Positions 35,831 to 46,464 are shown, counted from the first letter of the stretch. The stretch is 64,000 nucleotides of DNA from Methyloversatilis thermotolerans (GCF_000372885.1 NZ_KB889967.1:62001-126000); one strand, 5' to 3'. Made by a program: numbers and translations. Notes: a model not told the origin generated them from the letters alone.

Positions 35831-36362
35831 GCATCGCGGCCAGAGGCCGCTCCCACAGAAGCACGCCCCGATCACGAACGGAGCCGGGGTTTGGTGGGAT
35901 CGGGCTCGCCCGCGATGCAGCCTGGAACGAAGCCAGCGGCCCGCATGCGCCGCATCGCGGCCAGAGGCCGCTCCCACAGAAGCGCGCCCAAACCGCGAGC
36001 GGAGCCGGGATTTCGTGGGATCGGGCTCGCCCGCGATGCAGCGTGGAACGAAGCCAGCGGCCTACATAAACCCATCGCGGCCAGAGGCCGCTCCCACAGA
36101 AGCACGCCCGAACCGCGAGCGGAGCCGGGATTTCGTGGGAGCGGGCTTGCCCCGCGATGCAGCCTGGAACGAAGCCAGCGGCCCACATAAGCCGCATCGC
36201 GGCCAGAGGCCGCTCCCACAGAAGCACGCCCGAACCGCGAGCGGAGCCGGGGTTTTGTGGGAGCGGGCTTGCCCGCGATGCAGCCTGGAACGAAGCCAGC
36301 GGCCCACATAAGCCGCATCGCGGCCAGAGGCCGCTCCCACAGAAGCACGCCTGAACTGCGAG
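35831..36362. repeat. REP/BIME cluster 3
   Basis: Four to five tandem units of about 121 bp between argJ and the CCA-like gene, in the orientation opposite to clusters 1 and 2. Each has GCGGCCAGAGGCCGCTCCCA, the filler AGCACGCCCGAACCGCGAGC, GGGAGCGGGCTTGCCCGCG and GGAACGAAGCCAGCGGCC. The units are over 90 percent alike by eye, suggesting recent amplification. The region 35807-36372 holds no gene. Confidence 0.92.
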
Positions 36363-36372
36363 CCTAGCCGTG

Positions 36373-37275
36373 TTACCCGGCATCCTCCCAGCGTCGCGAA
36401 CGCAGCGCGGCGGCCACTGCGAGAGCGCGGGCTTCGAGCAGGGCGTCGGCGGCTTTCGCGGCGTCACGGTGCGCGGCGGTGATGGCGGCCTCATCCACGC
36501 TCTGGCTGGCCGCGAGCGCGGTGCGCAGCATCGGCGCCTTGGGATAGGGCCGGGCGGCGCGGCCGGGGTAGGCGCGGAAGTCGCAGGTGCACAGCGTCAT
36601 CAACCCTTCGAAGCGCTCCGGCCGGCCATGGGCGTCGACGCGTTCGAGCAGGGCGGTAATGGATCCGGCGCGCATCTCCGCCGCGCGGTGCACGCGTTCG
36701 CATTCCGAATTGGCCAGCAGCGCGAGATCCAGAAAGTCTTGCGGCACGCCGAGCCGGGCGCTGAGCGCCTCGATGCGCGGTGCCCCACGCTCGACATGCC
36801 GGTAGTGCACCGGCAGGTGCTCGCGCGGCGAATCGGACTTGCCCACGTTGAACACCAGGGCCGCGTAGCGCACGGCAAGTGACGCATGGCAGCGCGCGGC
36901 TTCGTCGAGCATGCGCAGCAGGTGCTCGCCGATGTCGACCTGGGCCGGCTCGTCGGCAATCTGCGGCACGCCGAACAGGGCATCCACTTCCGGCAGCAGC
37001 ACCGCCAGCGCGTCGCACTCGCGCAGCGTGCGCAACATGCGCGACGGCACGCTGCCGGACAGCCCGCGCGCGATTTCCTGCCAGACCAGCGCAGGGTCGA
37101 GCTCGGCGAGCGCGCCCTGGCCGACCTGCTCGTACATGAGGTCCAGTGTGTCCTCGTCAAGTTCGCCGTCCTGGCGGGCGGACATGGCTGCCATGCGCAG
37201 CAGGTTGAGGGCGGGGTGGGTGAGCACGTCGCCCAGCAGGGCGCCGAGCGGGTTCGAGGCAGATGGGTGACTCAT
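36373..37275 (-). CDS. Truncated CCA-adding-enzyme paralogue lacking the catalytic head, HD motif lost
   Basis: Protein of 300 residues that aligns along its length with the C-terminal half of bacterial tRNA nucleotidyltransferase (Cca): LDPALVWQEIARGLSGSVPSRMLRTLRECDALAVLLPEVDALFGVPQ is the neck and body, and VRYAALVFNVGKSDSPREHLPVHYRHVERGAPRIEALSARLGVPQDFLDLALL is the HD domain. The nucleotidyltransferase head with its Gly-Ser and DxD motifs is entirely absent. The HD pair (usually H-D-L-G-K) is F-N-V-G-K, so phosphohydrolase chemistry should be lost. The start ATG at 37275 (MSHPSASNPLGALLGDVL) is preferred; upstream in-frame sequence is low quality. It may be an RNA-binding or regulatory remnant, or a decaying pseudogene; the intact frame argues for retention. 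Confidence 0.82.
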   Translation of the reverse strand: MSHPSASNPLGALLGDVLTHPALNLLRMAAMSARQDGELDEDTLDLMYEQVGQGALAELDPALVWQEIARGLSGSVPSRMLRTLRECDALAVLLPEVDALFGVPQIADEPAQVDIGEHLLRMLDEAARCHASLAVRYAALVFNVGKSDSPREHLPVHYRHVERGAPRIEALSARLGVPQDFLDLALLANSECERVHRAAEMRAGSITALLERVDAHGRPERFEGLMTLCTCDFRAYPGRAARPYPKAPMLRTALAASQSVDEAAITAAHRDAAKAADALLEARALAVAAALRSRRWEDAG

Positions 37276-38092
37276 GACGAGGGAAGGTGCGAGGGGCCAG
37301 GCACGCATTCTGGCGCCTGGGCGACTCAGTGCATCGTCTCGGGTGCATCGTCTCGGGTGCATCGTCGGCGTGCGCGCCAGAGCGCCCTCTACATGCGCCC
37401 AAGGGAAACCCGAGCGCATCCTCATCGATGAGTTGGATGAGTTGAGTAAATGGGGCCACCTGCCGCGGCCAGCGGCGGCACATGTGTCGTGAAGCGGGCC
37501 CTGCGTACTCAGTCGGACTCAGGGTCGCCGGGACTCGGCGAATTCCAGCATCGAGCGTTCCAGCTCTTCCGCGCCGGTCCGCAGCGCGGCGATGCCGTGA
37601 CGAGCGAGCAAGGTCGTCATCTCTCTACGGGATGAAAACGATGTCATGGCGTGCCCTCGTCCACGGCGGACTTCATGGAAGACAAAGCGCCCGCTTGCGC
37701 ATCCTGCCCGGCACATTCGGCGCGCCGCCATGGCTGGCGAAGAAGGACGCCGCAGGGCGGACGCGTCGCGCATTGCCGCGCCAGCCTGCACCCGTCAGCA
37801 CACAAACGGCATCACGCGCAGTTCATGTCCATCAAGCTGATCGAAAGACATGCCGATTCGGGTGTCCGAGGCGGGTGGCCGGCTGTCCACCATCACCGTC
37901 CCGCAGCCAGGGCGGGGCCTAAGTCGCTGGCTCGCCGTCTGATTTCCAGCGGTCGCCACGGACGCCTGCAGGATATCCATGCAGCAAGCTGCAAGACAAG
38001 TGTGCGAGCATGAGCGTGTAACTGCTGTGCGTCGGGTTGGCCTACCCGGCGGACCACGTCGCCAACTCAAACTCCTCGCCCCGACTTGACCG
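37276..38092. other. Gene-poor interval between the CCA-like gene and the CRISPR trailer
   Basis: About 800 bp in which no frame has a ribosome binding site, recognisable family or neighbour support. Short open frames exist on both strands (for example 37519-37647 minus, MTSFSSRREMTTLLARHGIAALRTG), but I cannot support any as a gene. A small tandem repeat lies at 37330-37366. The region may contain decayed remnants. Confidence 0.6.
37330..37366. repeat. Short tandem repeat
   Basis: Two full copies and a partial third copy of the 14-mer TGCATCGTCTCGGG. Such a short array can vary by slippage but lies outside any gene. Confidence 0.85.
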
Positions 38093-38305
38093 ATGAAGGA
38101 CCTCATACCGCTGTTTTTCCTCTTCCTCGCCTGCGGCTACATCGTCGTACCGGGTGTTGTGCTGTGGGTGATCGCGGTTTATGCCACGCTTTGCGAAGCA
38201 CTTTGGAAGGCGCTCTCCGCGCTCTGTTGCGGGATCGTCCGGGTGTGGCATCGCTGGGCGCATGCGTTGAGTCGGAGTCTTGGTTGTAGGGCGAGAGTTC
38301 GGTAG
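38093..38305 (+). CDS. Possible small membrane protein next to the CRISPR trailer
   Basis: Open frame of 70 residues beginning MKDLIPLFFLFLACGYIVVPGVVLWVIAVYATLCEALW, with two strongly hydrophobic stretches and a basic C-terminus (SRSLGCRARVR). It is not recognisable as any family. No ribosome binding site is evident before the ATG, and nothing around it is co-oriented. It ends 25 bp before the degenerate terminal CRISPR repeat. It could be a genuine small membrane protein or chance; the hydrophobic pattern is the only support. Confidence 0.35.
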   Translation: MKDLIPLFFLFLACGYIVVPGVVLWVIAVYATLCEALWKALSALCCGIVRVWHRWAHALSRSLGCRARVR

Positions 38306-38329
38306 GCAGCGCTGCTCGACGTCGTAGTT

Positions 38330-38366
38330 GTGTCGGTTAACATCCGACTTGCATGAGTCGGGCGAC
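38330..38366 (-). repeat. Degenerate terminal CRISPR repeat (trailer end)
   Basis: A 37-bp element in register with the array, separated from the first perfect repeat by a 34-bp spacer. About 28 of 37 bases match the consensus; CCGACT and AGTCGG still pair as a six-base stem (CCGACTTGCATGAGTCGG on the plus strand). The decay lies mainly at the handle end (TTTCAATCC has become TGTCGGTTA). Its position away from the cas genes marks this as the old, leader-distal end. Confidence 0.85.
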
Positions 38367-38400
38367 CGCGGTCCGAAATGTTCCACATCAAGAATAAGCT

Positions 38401-41400
38401 GTTTCAATCCACGCCCGACTCGCATGAGCCGGGCGACCTACACCAGCACAGCGACCGACGCCGGCCTGCACGTTTCAATCCACGCCCGACTCGCATGAGC
38501 CGGGCGACGTAGATCGAAGGACGCACCGATCGGCGCTTCGAGGTTTCAATCCACGCCCGACTCGCATGAGCCGGGCGACTCGAAGATCGACAACACGCGG
38601 CAGATGCCGACGCGTTTCAATCCACGCCCGACTCGCATGAGCCGGGCGACCCTGCCGCAAGCGACGCGGGCGATGCAGAGGCAGGCGAGTTTCAATCCAC
38701 GCCCGACTCGCATGAGCCGGGCGACGTAGGTCGCGCCCGTTTTGGTATTGGTCTGAAGAGGTTTCAATCCACGCCCGACTCGCATGAGCCGGGCGACGCC
38801 AAGCGCCTGGTCGCCCTGCAGGACGTCGACATGTTTCAATCCACGCCCGACTCGCATGAGCCGGGCGACTCGACGTCGACAAGTCCGCCCGCGTTGGCTA
38901 CACGAGTTTCAATCCACGCCCGACTCGCATGAGCCGGGCGACGGGCGGCCGTTGTAGGCCTCGGCCTGCTCTTCGATGTTTCAATCCACGCCCGACTCGC
39001 ATGAGCCGGGCGACTCGCACACACGGAGTCTCCCGACATGGATCTGCTGTTTCAATCCACGCCCGACTCGCATGAGCCGGGCGACCCTATATGGCCGGGC
39101 GGTACAAGGCCATGGTCGAGTTTCAATCCACGCCCGACTCGCATGAGCCGGGCGACTCGCGCCCGTTTTCGTGCTGCAGCAGACGCAGCGCGTTTCAATC
39201 CACGCCCGACTCGCATGAGCCGGGCGACACGGCCTGGCCGATATCTTCGAGAGCATCGGCGAGTTTCAATCCACGCCCGACTCGCATGAGCCGGGCGACC
39301 TGCTCGCGCGTGATTGAGCATGTCGGCGTGGGCGTTTCAATCCACGCCCGACTCGCATGAGCCGGGCGACCTGCGCGACCGCCAGTCTCGATTGCGACAT
39401 GTTCGGGTTTCAATCCACGCCCGACTCGCATGAGCCGGGCGACGCCGCATACAGGCGAGCGCGCCCGTCGCCCAGCATGTTTCAATCCACGCCCGACTCG
39501 CATGAGCCGGGCGACTCGCCGTTGCGGTCGTGCGTGATCGACATTCCGCCGGTTTCAATCCACGCCCGACTCGCATGAGCCGGGCGACTTGCCGCCGCTC
39601 GAGGTGTTCCACGGATAGCGCAGTTTCAATCCACGCCCGACTCGCATGAGCCGGGCGACGACATCCACAAAAAAGACCGACGCTGAACGGCTTGTTTCAA
39701 TCCACGCCCGACTCGCATGAGCCGGGCGACTCGAGTTCAACGGCGTGCACTATGACAGTGACCAAGTTTCAATCCACGCCCGACTCGCATGAGCCGGGCG
39801 ACGACCGTTGCCGCGTGCGTCGAGAGCCGCCTTTGAGTTTCAATCCACGCCCGACTCGCATGAGCCGGGCGACCATCGACCTTTCTCATCACGACCGTAG
39901 GTTCGAGGTTTCAATCCACGCCCGACTCGCATGAGCCGGGCGACGCCGCGCGGCTGCAGCGCCTGTGCCGCGAGGCCGTGTTTCAATCCACGCCCGACTC
40001 GCATGAGCCGGGCGACGGGCCGGCCAGGTGCACCCGCGCATCATCACGCTGGTTTCAATCCACGCCCGACTCGCATGAGCCGGGCGACACCGGCAAAAAG
40101 CCGGTCGCGACCATGAACCGCAAGTTTCAATCCACGCCCGACTCGCATGAGCCGGGCGACTCGCCTCTTCGTCAGTCATCCGGACGATGTCGATGTTTCA
40201 ATCCACGCCCGACTCGCATGAGCCGGGCGACATCCAGCGATTGGCCAATGGCCGGTACATCGTGCTGTTTCAATCCACGCCCGACTCGCATGAGCCGGGC
40301 GACCGGCGCAGTTGGTCGGCTGCTCGCCTACATGGCTTGTTTCAATCCACGCCCGACTCGCATGAGCCGGGCGACTGGTGACGGCACCAATTGCCTCAGG
40401 GGTAGGGTTCGTTTCAATCCACGCCCGACTCGCATGAGCCGGGCGACACCGTTGGCGCCCAGGTCCGCCTGCGCATTTTGCAGTTTCAATCCACGCCCGA
40501 CTCGCATGAGCCGGGCGACCTGGCCAATCATGTGCTCCGAGGACATCAACCTCGTTTCAATCCACGCCCGACTCGCATGAGCCGGGCGACCGAGGCGCGT
40601 CAGGGCAAAGCACTCAAGAACGCCGTTTCAATCCACGCCCGACTCGCATGAGCCGGGCGACGCGGATACAACGCCGACCAGGCCGGATCGTCCCAGCGGT
40701 TTCAATCCACGCCCGACTCGCATGAGCCGGGCGACCCTCGTACAGACGTCTGGACACTTCAATGGCGGCGTTTCAATCCACGCCCGACTCGCATGAGCCG
40801 GGCGACTGGATGCAGCTGGCGCGCAGTGATGCGGCGGTTTGTTTCAATCCACGCCCGACTCGCATGAGCCGGGCGACCCGGCACCAGCCAGTGGTCCGAC
40901 TACACCAACAGGTTTCAATCCACGCCCGACTCGCATGAGCCGGGCGACTTCTCGTTGGCAAACACGACCACCTGGCCCAGGGTGTTTCAATCCACGCCCG
41001 ACTCGCATGAGCCGGGCGACACAGGTCCGGCGCGCGCCGCCGCTGAATCTGCTGTGTTTCAATCCACGCCCGACTCGCATGAGCCGGGCGACGAGCAACG
41101 CATGGGCGCTGGTGAGTACGTTGGTTGTTTCAATCCACGCCCGACTCGCATGAGCCGGGCGACGACACTGCGACGCCATTCCAATTCGGGTAGAGGCCGT
41201 TTCAATCCACGCCCGACTCGCATGAGCCGGGCGACCTGGTACCAGCCGCATGCCTCATCCCAGTTGGCATGTTTCAATCCACGCCCGACTCGCATGAGCC
41301 GGGCGACTGATGCCATGGCCGCCACACTCATCGCGTACAGAGTTTCAATCCACGCCCGACTCGCATGAGCCGGGCGACGCGCCGCGCTTCGGCGCTGATG

Positions 41401-44251
41401 TCGTCGATTGCGCGGTTTCAATCCACGCCCGACTCGCATGAGCCGGGCGACCGTCGTCGATGTGCGTCACCGGCAGTTCGCCGATGTTTCAATCCACGCC
41501 CGACTCGCATGAGCCGGGCGACGTGCCGTCGGCAGCCTGCTCCGCGATGTCGATTGGTTTCAATCCACGCCCGACTCGCATGAGCCGGGCGACTGCAAGG
41601 CCTTGCATGTAGCACGTCATTCAGTGCGTTTCAATCCACGCCCGACTCGCATGAGCCGGGCGACGTATGAAGCTGCGGAAATTTGCGGATGCCATGCTGT
41701 TTCAATCCACGCCCGACTCGCATGAGCCGGGCGACAGCGGGCAGGTCATGGATTCCAACGCAAAGCTCCAGTTTCAATCCACGCCCGACTCGCATGAGCC
41801 GGGCGACACGATCCCGCTGCCGCATCCGACGTTCCCGTTTGGTTTCAATCCACGCCCGACTCGCATGAGCCGGGCGACACACCAGTGCCACCGGTATCCG
41901 TGCGTTTCAGCAGTTTCAATCCACGCCCGACTCGCATGAGCCGGGCGACCGAGGTTGTCGCCGGGAATCAGGCCTGTACCTGTGTTTCAATCCACGCCCG
42001 ACTCGCATGAGCCGGGCGACGATGTCGTGTAGCTGAGTCGCCTGCAGCACTTGCCGTTTCAATCCACGCCCGACTCGCATGAGCCGGGCGACGCTGCTGC
42101 GCGCCGGCTTCGAAGCTGCCTGCAAGGTTTCAATCCACGCCCGACTCGCATGAGCCGGGCGACCTGATCATCCTCGCCGCCCGGCCCGGGATGGGGAGTT
42201 TCAATCCACGCCCGACTCGCATGAGCCGGGCGACGAGCGGATATTCGTTTTCAGCTACTTCCCGAGCAAGTTTCAATCCACGCCCGACTCGCATGAGCCG
42301 GGCGACTGGTGCACGCACGGCTGCGCGTACTGCTTCGCGAACCTGTTTCAATCCACGCCCGACTCGCATGAGCCGGGCGACGGAGCAGGATTGACAATGG
42401 GATTCGACCACCTTCTGTTTCAATCCACGCCCGACTCGCATGAGCCGGGCGACGCGGCGGTCCAAAAATGCAGTGGGTCATTGACGAGTTTCAATCCACG
42501 CCCGACTCGCATGAGCCGGGCGACAGGCGCGGGCCGCGTCGATCAGGTGCGAACAGCTCGTTTCAATCCACGCCCGACTCGCATGAGCCGGGCGACCAGC
42601 GCATCGGCGCCAACCCGCTCATGGTCATGCAGTTTCAATCCACGCCCGACTCGCATGAGCCGGGCGACCTCGACCACGTTCAGCAAGGTGCTGTCCTTGA
42701 TGTCGTTTCAATCCACGCCCGACTCGCATGAGCCGGGCGACCCAACGCCCACGTCACCGTCAATGACGCACTCGAGTTTCAATCCACGCCCGACTCGCAT
42801 GAGCCGGGCGACTCTCGATCAGTTTCATCCCCGAAGTATTCGTGAATGTTTCAATCCACGCCCGACTCGCATGAGCCGGGCGACGCGGACTGGCGCCGGC
42901 ACTTCCTCGCCTACGTCGAGTTTCAATCCACGCCCGACTCGCATGAGCCGGGCGACGACATGGGCGTGCCCGTCATCGCCTTGTCTCAGCTGTTTCAATC
43001 CACGCCCGACTCGCATGAGCCGGGCGACGCCGCTGATTCGGAAGAGGCAATGCAGCCGCAGTGTTTCAATCCACGCCCGACTCGCATGAGCCGGGCGACC
43101 GGTGTGCAGGGTGTGCAGGGTCGCGTGTACACGAGTTTCAATCCACGCCCGACTCGCATGAGCCGGGCGACGTCAGCGCGCCCGCGATGCCTTGGTGATA
43201 CGTGATGTTTCAATCCACGCCCGACTCGCATGAGCCGGGCGACCATGGTCCCGATGAGCTGTTCCCGATGTAGAGCTGGTTTCAATCCACGCCCGACTCG
43301 CATGAGCCGGGCGACCTGCAGGTCGCCCATCTGCTCGCCCAGCTCGCGCACGTTTCAATCCACGCCCGACTCGCATGAGCCGGGCGACGCCTGGTCCGTC
43401 GCGCCGAGTCACTGCACCCGATTGTTTCAATCCACGCCCGACTCGCATGAGCCGGGCGACACACAAGACACGCGGCACTTGCCGCGACGTGTTCGCGTTT
43501 CAATCCACGCCCGACTCGCATGAGCCGGGCGACGTGGATGTGGGTTCAGTCATCGCGTCTCCAGAAATGTTTCAATCCACGCCCGACTCGCATGAGCCGG
43601 GCGACGCGCCCTCGACGTATTCGCTGCCGGTGTCGGCAGGTTTCAATCCACGCCCGACTCGCATGAGCCGGGCGACATGGCTCCGGCGAAATCCACGTTC
43701 CCTATGCGCCGTTTCAATCCACGCCCGACTCGCATGAGCCGGGCGACCAAGGTCAGTCTCGATCTGCCGCTTGGAACGACGGTTTCAATCCACGCCCGAC
43801 TCGCATGAGCCGGGCGACCCGGTCGCGTTGAAGTCCGCAAAGTCCTTGTACCGGTTTCAATCCACGCCCGACTCGCATGAGCCGGGCGACCCCAGACGAG
43901 ATCGCATGGACCGCCGGGCTCAACGTTTCAATCCACGCCCGACTCGCATGAGCCGGGCGACATCGATGACGGCATCTGCGACGGGCCACCAGGCATGTTT
44001 CAATCCACGCCCGACTCGCATGAGCCGGGCGACCAGCCAGCGGCGGACCAGTTTCCGACCTCGTCCGGGTGTTTCAATCCACGCCCGACTCGCATGAGCC
44101 GGGCGACCCATGGTCCCGATGAGCTGTTCCCGATGTAGAGCTGGTTTCAATCCACGCCCGACTCGCATGAGCCGGGCGACAAACCAATCAAAGAGCGAGA
44201 TTGCCGCTCTGCGAGTTTCAATCCACGCCCGACTCGCATGAGCCGGGCGAC
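38401..44251 (-). CRISPR. Type I-C CRISPR array, 82 repeats
   Basis: I counted 82 copies of a 37-bp repeat, all apparently identical (plus-strand start GTTTCAATCCACGCCCGACT, end GAGCCGGGCGAC), with 81 spacers of 34-38 bp. Read on the minus strand, the repeat ends GTGGATTGAAAC, the usual I-C 3' end that becomes the crRNA handle, preceded by a ten-pair stem around loop ATGC. Transcription therefore runs right to left, with the leader next to cas2 at 44252-44435 and the oldest end at 38401. The spacer at 43244-43278 recurs at 44108-44143 with one extra base; no other duplicate was noticed. No spacer was seen to match the rest of the window, but I could not search exhaustively. Confidence 0.98.
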
Positions 44252-44435
44252 TGTCCGCGCATAGTGCGTTGATCTGTCATCGTTTGGCGCTCGCATTGCG
44301 CGAACGTCTGCGCGGACGGGATGACGGTCATTGATACAACCTGATCAACGCGATGGAAGTTATGAAAATACAAGCGCTTGTAGTGTGCGCGAACCTGCCG
44401 GACATTCCATGCTTACTGCAGGTTTGCGCGCCGCT
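44252..44435 (-). promoter_or_regulatory. CRISPR leader
   Basis: The 184 bp between the cas2 stop and the leader-proximal repeat, expected to hold the array promoter and the integration signals. It is AT-richer than its surroundings in the middle (ATGGAAGTTATGAAAATACA). It also contains several short CGCGNA-type inverted pieces (GCGCGAACGTCTGCGCGGAC). No confident -10/-35 pair can be chosen by eye. Confidence 0.75.
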
Positions 44436-44726
44436 TCATAGTACCAATGGACCGTCGAAGTCGGTTGCCTTGAAGCGACCGTGCTCCCGGACCTCACAGC
44501 CTTTGGTATCCGGGAGGCGGTACAGGCGTAGGCAGTCCTGCTCTGGGTTAATCTGGTCCAAGAGGGCTCTTTCGAGCTCCTCAAGCTGCATCAGATTGAC
44601 CTGGCACTCAAAGACGGATTTCTGCACCCGCTGTCCGGTGCTTTCGCATATTTTCGCGACGCGGCGCAGCCGGCGGCGCCCTTCCTTCGTTTCGGTATTG
44701 ACGTCGTAACAGACAATGACGAGCAC
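44436..44726 (-). CDS. cas2: CRISPR-associated endoribonuclease-fold protein Cas2
   Basis: Structural partner of Cas1 in spacer integration. It is 96 residues with the ferredoxin-like opening [43 protein letters not shown], including the conserved first-strand Asp (YDV) and the S-V-F-E-C segment. It lies five bases after cas1 and is the last cas gene before the leader. The family is typical for type I-C; in the Cas1-Cas2 complex nuclease activity is not needed. Confidence 0.97.
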   Translation of the reverse strand: MLVIVCYDVNTETKEGRRRLRRVAKICESTGQRVQKSVFECQVNLMQLEELERALLDQINPEQDCLRLYRLPDTKGCEVREHGRFKATDFDGPLVL

Positions 44727-44731
44727 GATGG

Positions 44732-45760
44732 TTATCTCATGATGAACGGTACATAGGTTTCTATGTCGCCGCGTATCGTGCGGGCGAGTAGCCGCGCTTG
44801 CACAAGAGGAATGAGGCCGAGTGGAACAGGTTGCGCGAGAAGTGGATGAGTCAGTTCCTCCTGTTTCCGTTCCTGGAAGGCAACGACGACGGTCTTGCGC
44901 CCGTTCGGCTCAAGAGACACCGCGCCGCCTTCGCGTATCGAAAAGTCACCGGCAGAGATTTGCCCTCTGTTTATCAGGGTGAGTGCCAGCCGGTCGGCGA
45001 GCGGACGGAACTCTTCCATCAGATCAAGTGCGAGTGCCGCGCGGCCGGGCCGTACGGTATGCAGGAAGCCGATCTGCGGGTCGAGTCCGACCGACTCAAG
45101 CGCCGATCTGCAATCGTTCATCCACATTGAATACAGGAAAGACATCAGCGCATTCATCCGGTCGAGCGGTGGGCGTCGAGTGCGGCCATCCATGGCGAAG
45201 TGCATACGCTGATCCGGTTTCACGAGGCGATTGATCTGGCCGAAGTATTTGTGCGCGGCGTCGCCTTCGATACCGCGCAGCGCATCGAGCGACGCTTGTG
45301 CCGGGAGTGCGCGCAGGCTGGCCGCGAGATCGTCGGCACCACGGGACAGTGCGCGCTCATCCTCTTCCTCCTTGGCTTCGCGGGCGCCGCGCAACAGCAC
45401 TTGGCGAGCGTTCTTTATCTTGCCCGCGATGCAACTGCGTGCGATCTCGAGTGAGAAGACCGCATCGGCGGCCCGTCGGTGCTGGTCCAGGCGTAGAAGC
45501 ACGTTGCCGCTGGTAGCGCCTTCCAGCCGGGCCTTGAAGCGACCGTTCCCATCAAGCATGACCAGAGCGACGCCGCTTTCGGCGAGGGTGTGCATCAAAG
45601 GAAGCGAGATACCCACGTGACCGAAACAGACGATGCTCGACAGATGGTGTAGTGGCACCTGCATGCGCAACTCGCGTTCGATTTCTATGCGCACCGTCTT
45701 GTTCTCAAGTCGCAGATAGCTCTCCGGTTGTGTGACGTAGAGAGTGTTCAGCAGATGCAT
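44732..45760 (-). CDS. cas1: CRISPR-associated integrase Cas1 (type I-C)
   Basis: Metal-dependent integrase that inserts new spacers at the leader end. The 342-residue protein begins [26 protein letters not shown], as in the I-C subfamily. The metal-binding residues are in [13 protein letters not shown] (Glu), [24 protein letters not shown] (His and the following acidic residue). The arrangement cas4-cas1-cas2 is the complete I-C adaptation module, and spacing to cas4 is only three bases. The duplicated but slipped spacer in the array suggests this machinery has been active. Confidence 0.97.
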   Translation of the reverse strand: MHLLNTLYVTQPESYLRLENKTVRIEIERELRMQVPLHHLSSIVCFGHVGISLPLMHTLAESGVALVMLDGNGRFKARLEGATSGNVLLRLDQHRRAADAVFSLEIARSCIAGKIKNARQVLLRGAREAKEEEDERALSRGADDLAASLRALPAQASLDALRGIEGDAAHKYFGQINRLVKPDQRMHFAMDGRTRRPPLDRMNALMSFLYSMWMNDCRSALESVGLDPQIGFLHTVRPGRAALALDLMEEFRPLADRLALTLINRGQISAGDFSIREGGAVSLEPNGRKTVVVAFQERKQEELTHPLLAQPVPLGLIPLVQARLLARTIRGDIETYVPFIMR

Positions 45761-45763
45761 GGA

Positions 45764-46402
45764 TCAGGCTTCCGGGTCGAACAGCTTTTTGCGCTCGGTC
45801 GCCATGTCTTGCTTCAGTGAGGCGACAGCGTGCGGCTGGCACAGATCGATCAGCGAGCATTCTCGGCAGCGGACGTCGTCTGCCGGTGGGGGCAGGCGGG
45901 CGCTCGAGAGCATCGATCGGACCGCAGAGACGGCGAACTCGACCTGGCTACGAAGCTCTTCGGAAATGGCCACTTGCCGCCGACGACGCGACGACGCGTA
46001 GTAGATCGCGCCCTCGGTGACCGCGTGGCCCGTCATCTCTTCGAGGCAGATTGCTTGTGCCGCGAGTTGCAGATCGTCACAGGCCGCAATGTGGGCGGCC
46101 TTGTTGCGGGATCCATGTTTGTACTCAACCGGGTAGGGCGTGCCGTCGTCCGCAAATTCCACGACATCCGCCTTGCCGGTCAGCGCAAGACGATGGCTCC
46201 AGACTGGCAATGCACGTTCGATGCGTAAACCGGGGCGAACTTCCAGACCGGGCGTGTCTGCGCGTGCATGAACCGCCTGGCCGCGCAACGTATGCACGTT
46301 TTCCGCAAAGGCCTGTTCCTGATGAATCAGCGCGCACTGGCGGGGGCAGTAGCACCAGTGTTGCAAGGCGGAGATCGGGAGCGGATCGGGTTCGTCATCC
46401 AT
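45764..46402 (-). CDS. cas4: CRISPR-associated Cas4 (PAM-selecting exonuclease)
   Basis: RecB-like Fe-S nuclease of 212 residues that trims prespacers and selects those with a PAM. The first cysteine of the cluster is in LQHWCYCPRQCALI and the remaining ones are in DVRCRECSLIDLCQP. Nuclease motifs are GKADVVEF (Asp) and YPVEYKHGSRNK (Glu, Lys). The start at ATG 46402 begins MDDEPDPLPISALQHWCYCPRQ as in other I-C Cas4 proteins; no clear ribosome binding site precedes it. It is separated from cas7c by an inverted toxin-antitoxin pair, so it needs its own promoter in the 62 bp before 46465. Confidence 0.96.
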   Translation of the reverse strand: MDDEPDPLPISALQHWCYCPRQCALIHQEQAFAENVHTLRGQAVHARADTPGLEVRPGLRIERALPVWSHRLALTGKADVVEFADDGTPYPVEYKHGSRNKAAHIAACDDLQLAAQAICLEEMTGHAVTEGAIYYASSRRRRQVAISEELRSQVEFAVSAVRSMLSSARLPPPADDVRCRECSLIDLCQPHAVASLKQDMATERKKLFDPEA

Positions 46403-46425
46403 GAGGGTTGATCGCCAAAAATGGA

Positions 46426-46443
46426 CTGATATCACTGATATCG
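46426..46443. promoter_or_regulatory. Tandem operator between cas4 and the antitoxin gene
   Basis: CTGATATCA followed directly by CTGATATCG: two copies of a nine-mer, each with a GATATC palindrome, in the 62-bp divergent region. RHH antitoxins typically bind such repeats. On the plus strand TTGATC (46408-46413) and TATCAC (46430-46435) could be a -35/-10 pair overlapping it. Binding here would also cover the only space for a cas4-cas1-cas2 promoter. Confidence 0.6.
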
Positions 46444-46464
46444 ACCTTGCAAAGGAGCGTCGTC

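Noticed and set aside
37519-38106. Several short frames between the CCA-like gene and the CRISPR trailer
   Set aside because: No ribosome binding sites, no recognisable family and no conserved context; kept only as a note on the interval.
38401-44251. Many short open frames with repeated SFNPRPTRMSRAT or RPAHASRAWIE patterns
   Set aside because: They are translations of the CRISPR repeats, not proteins.
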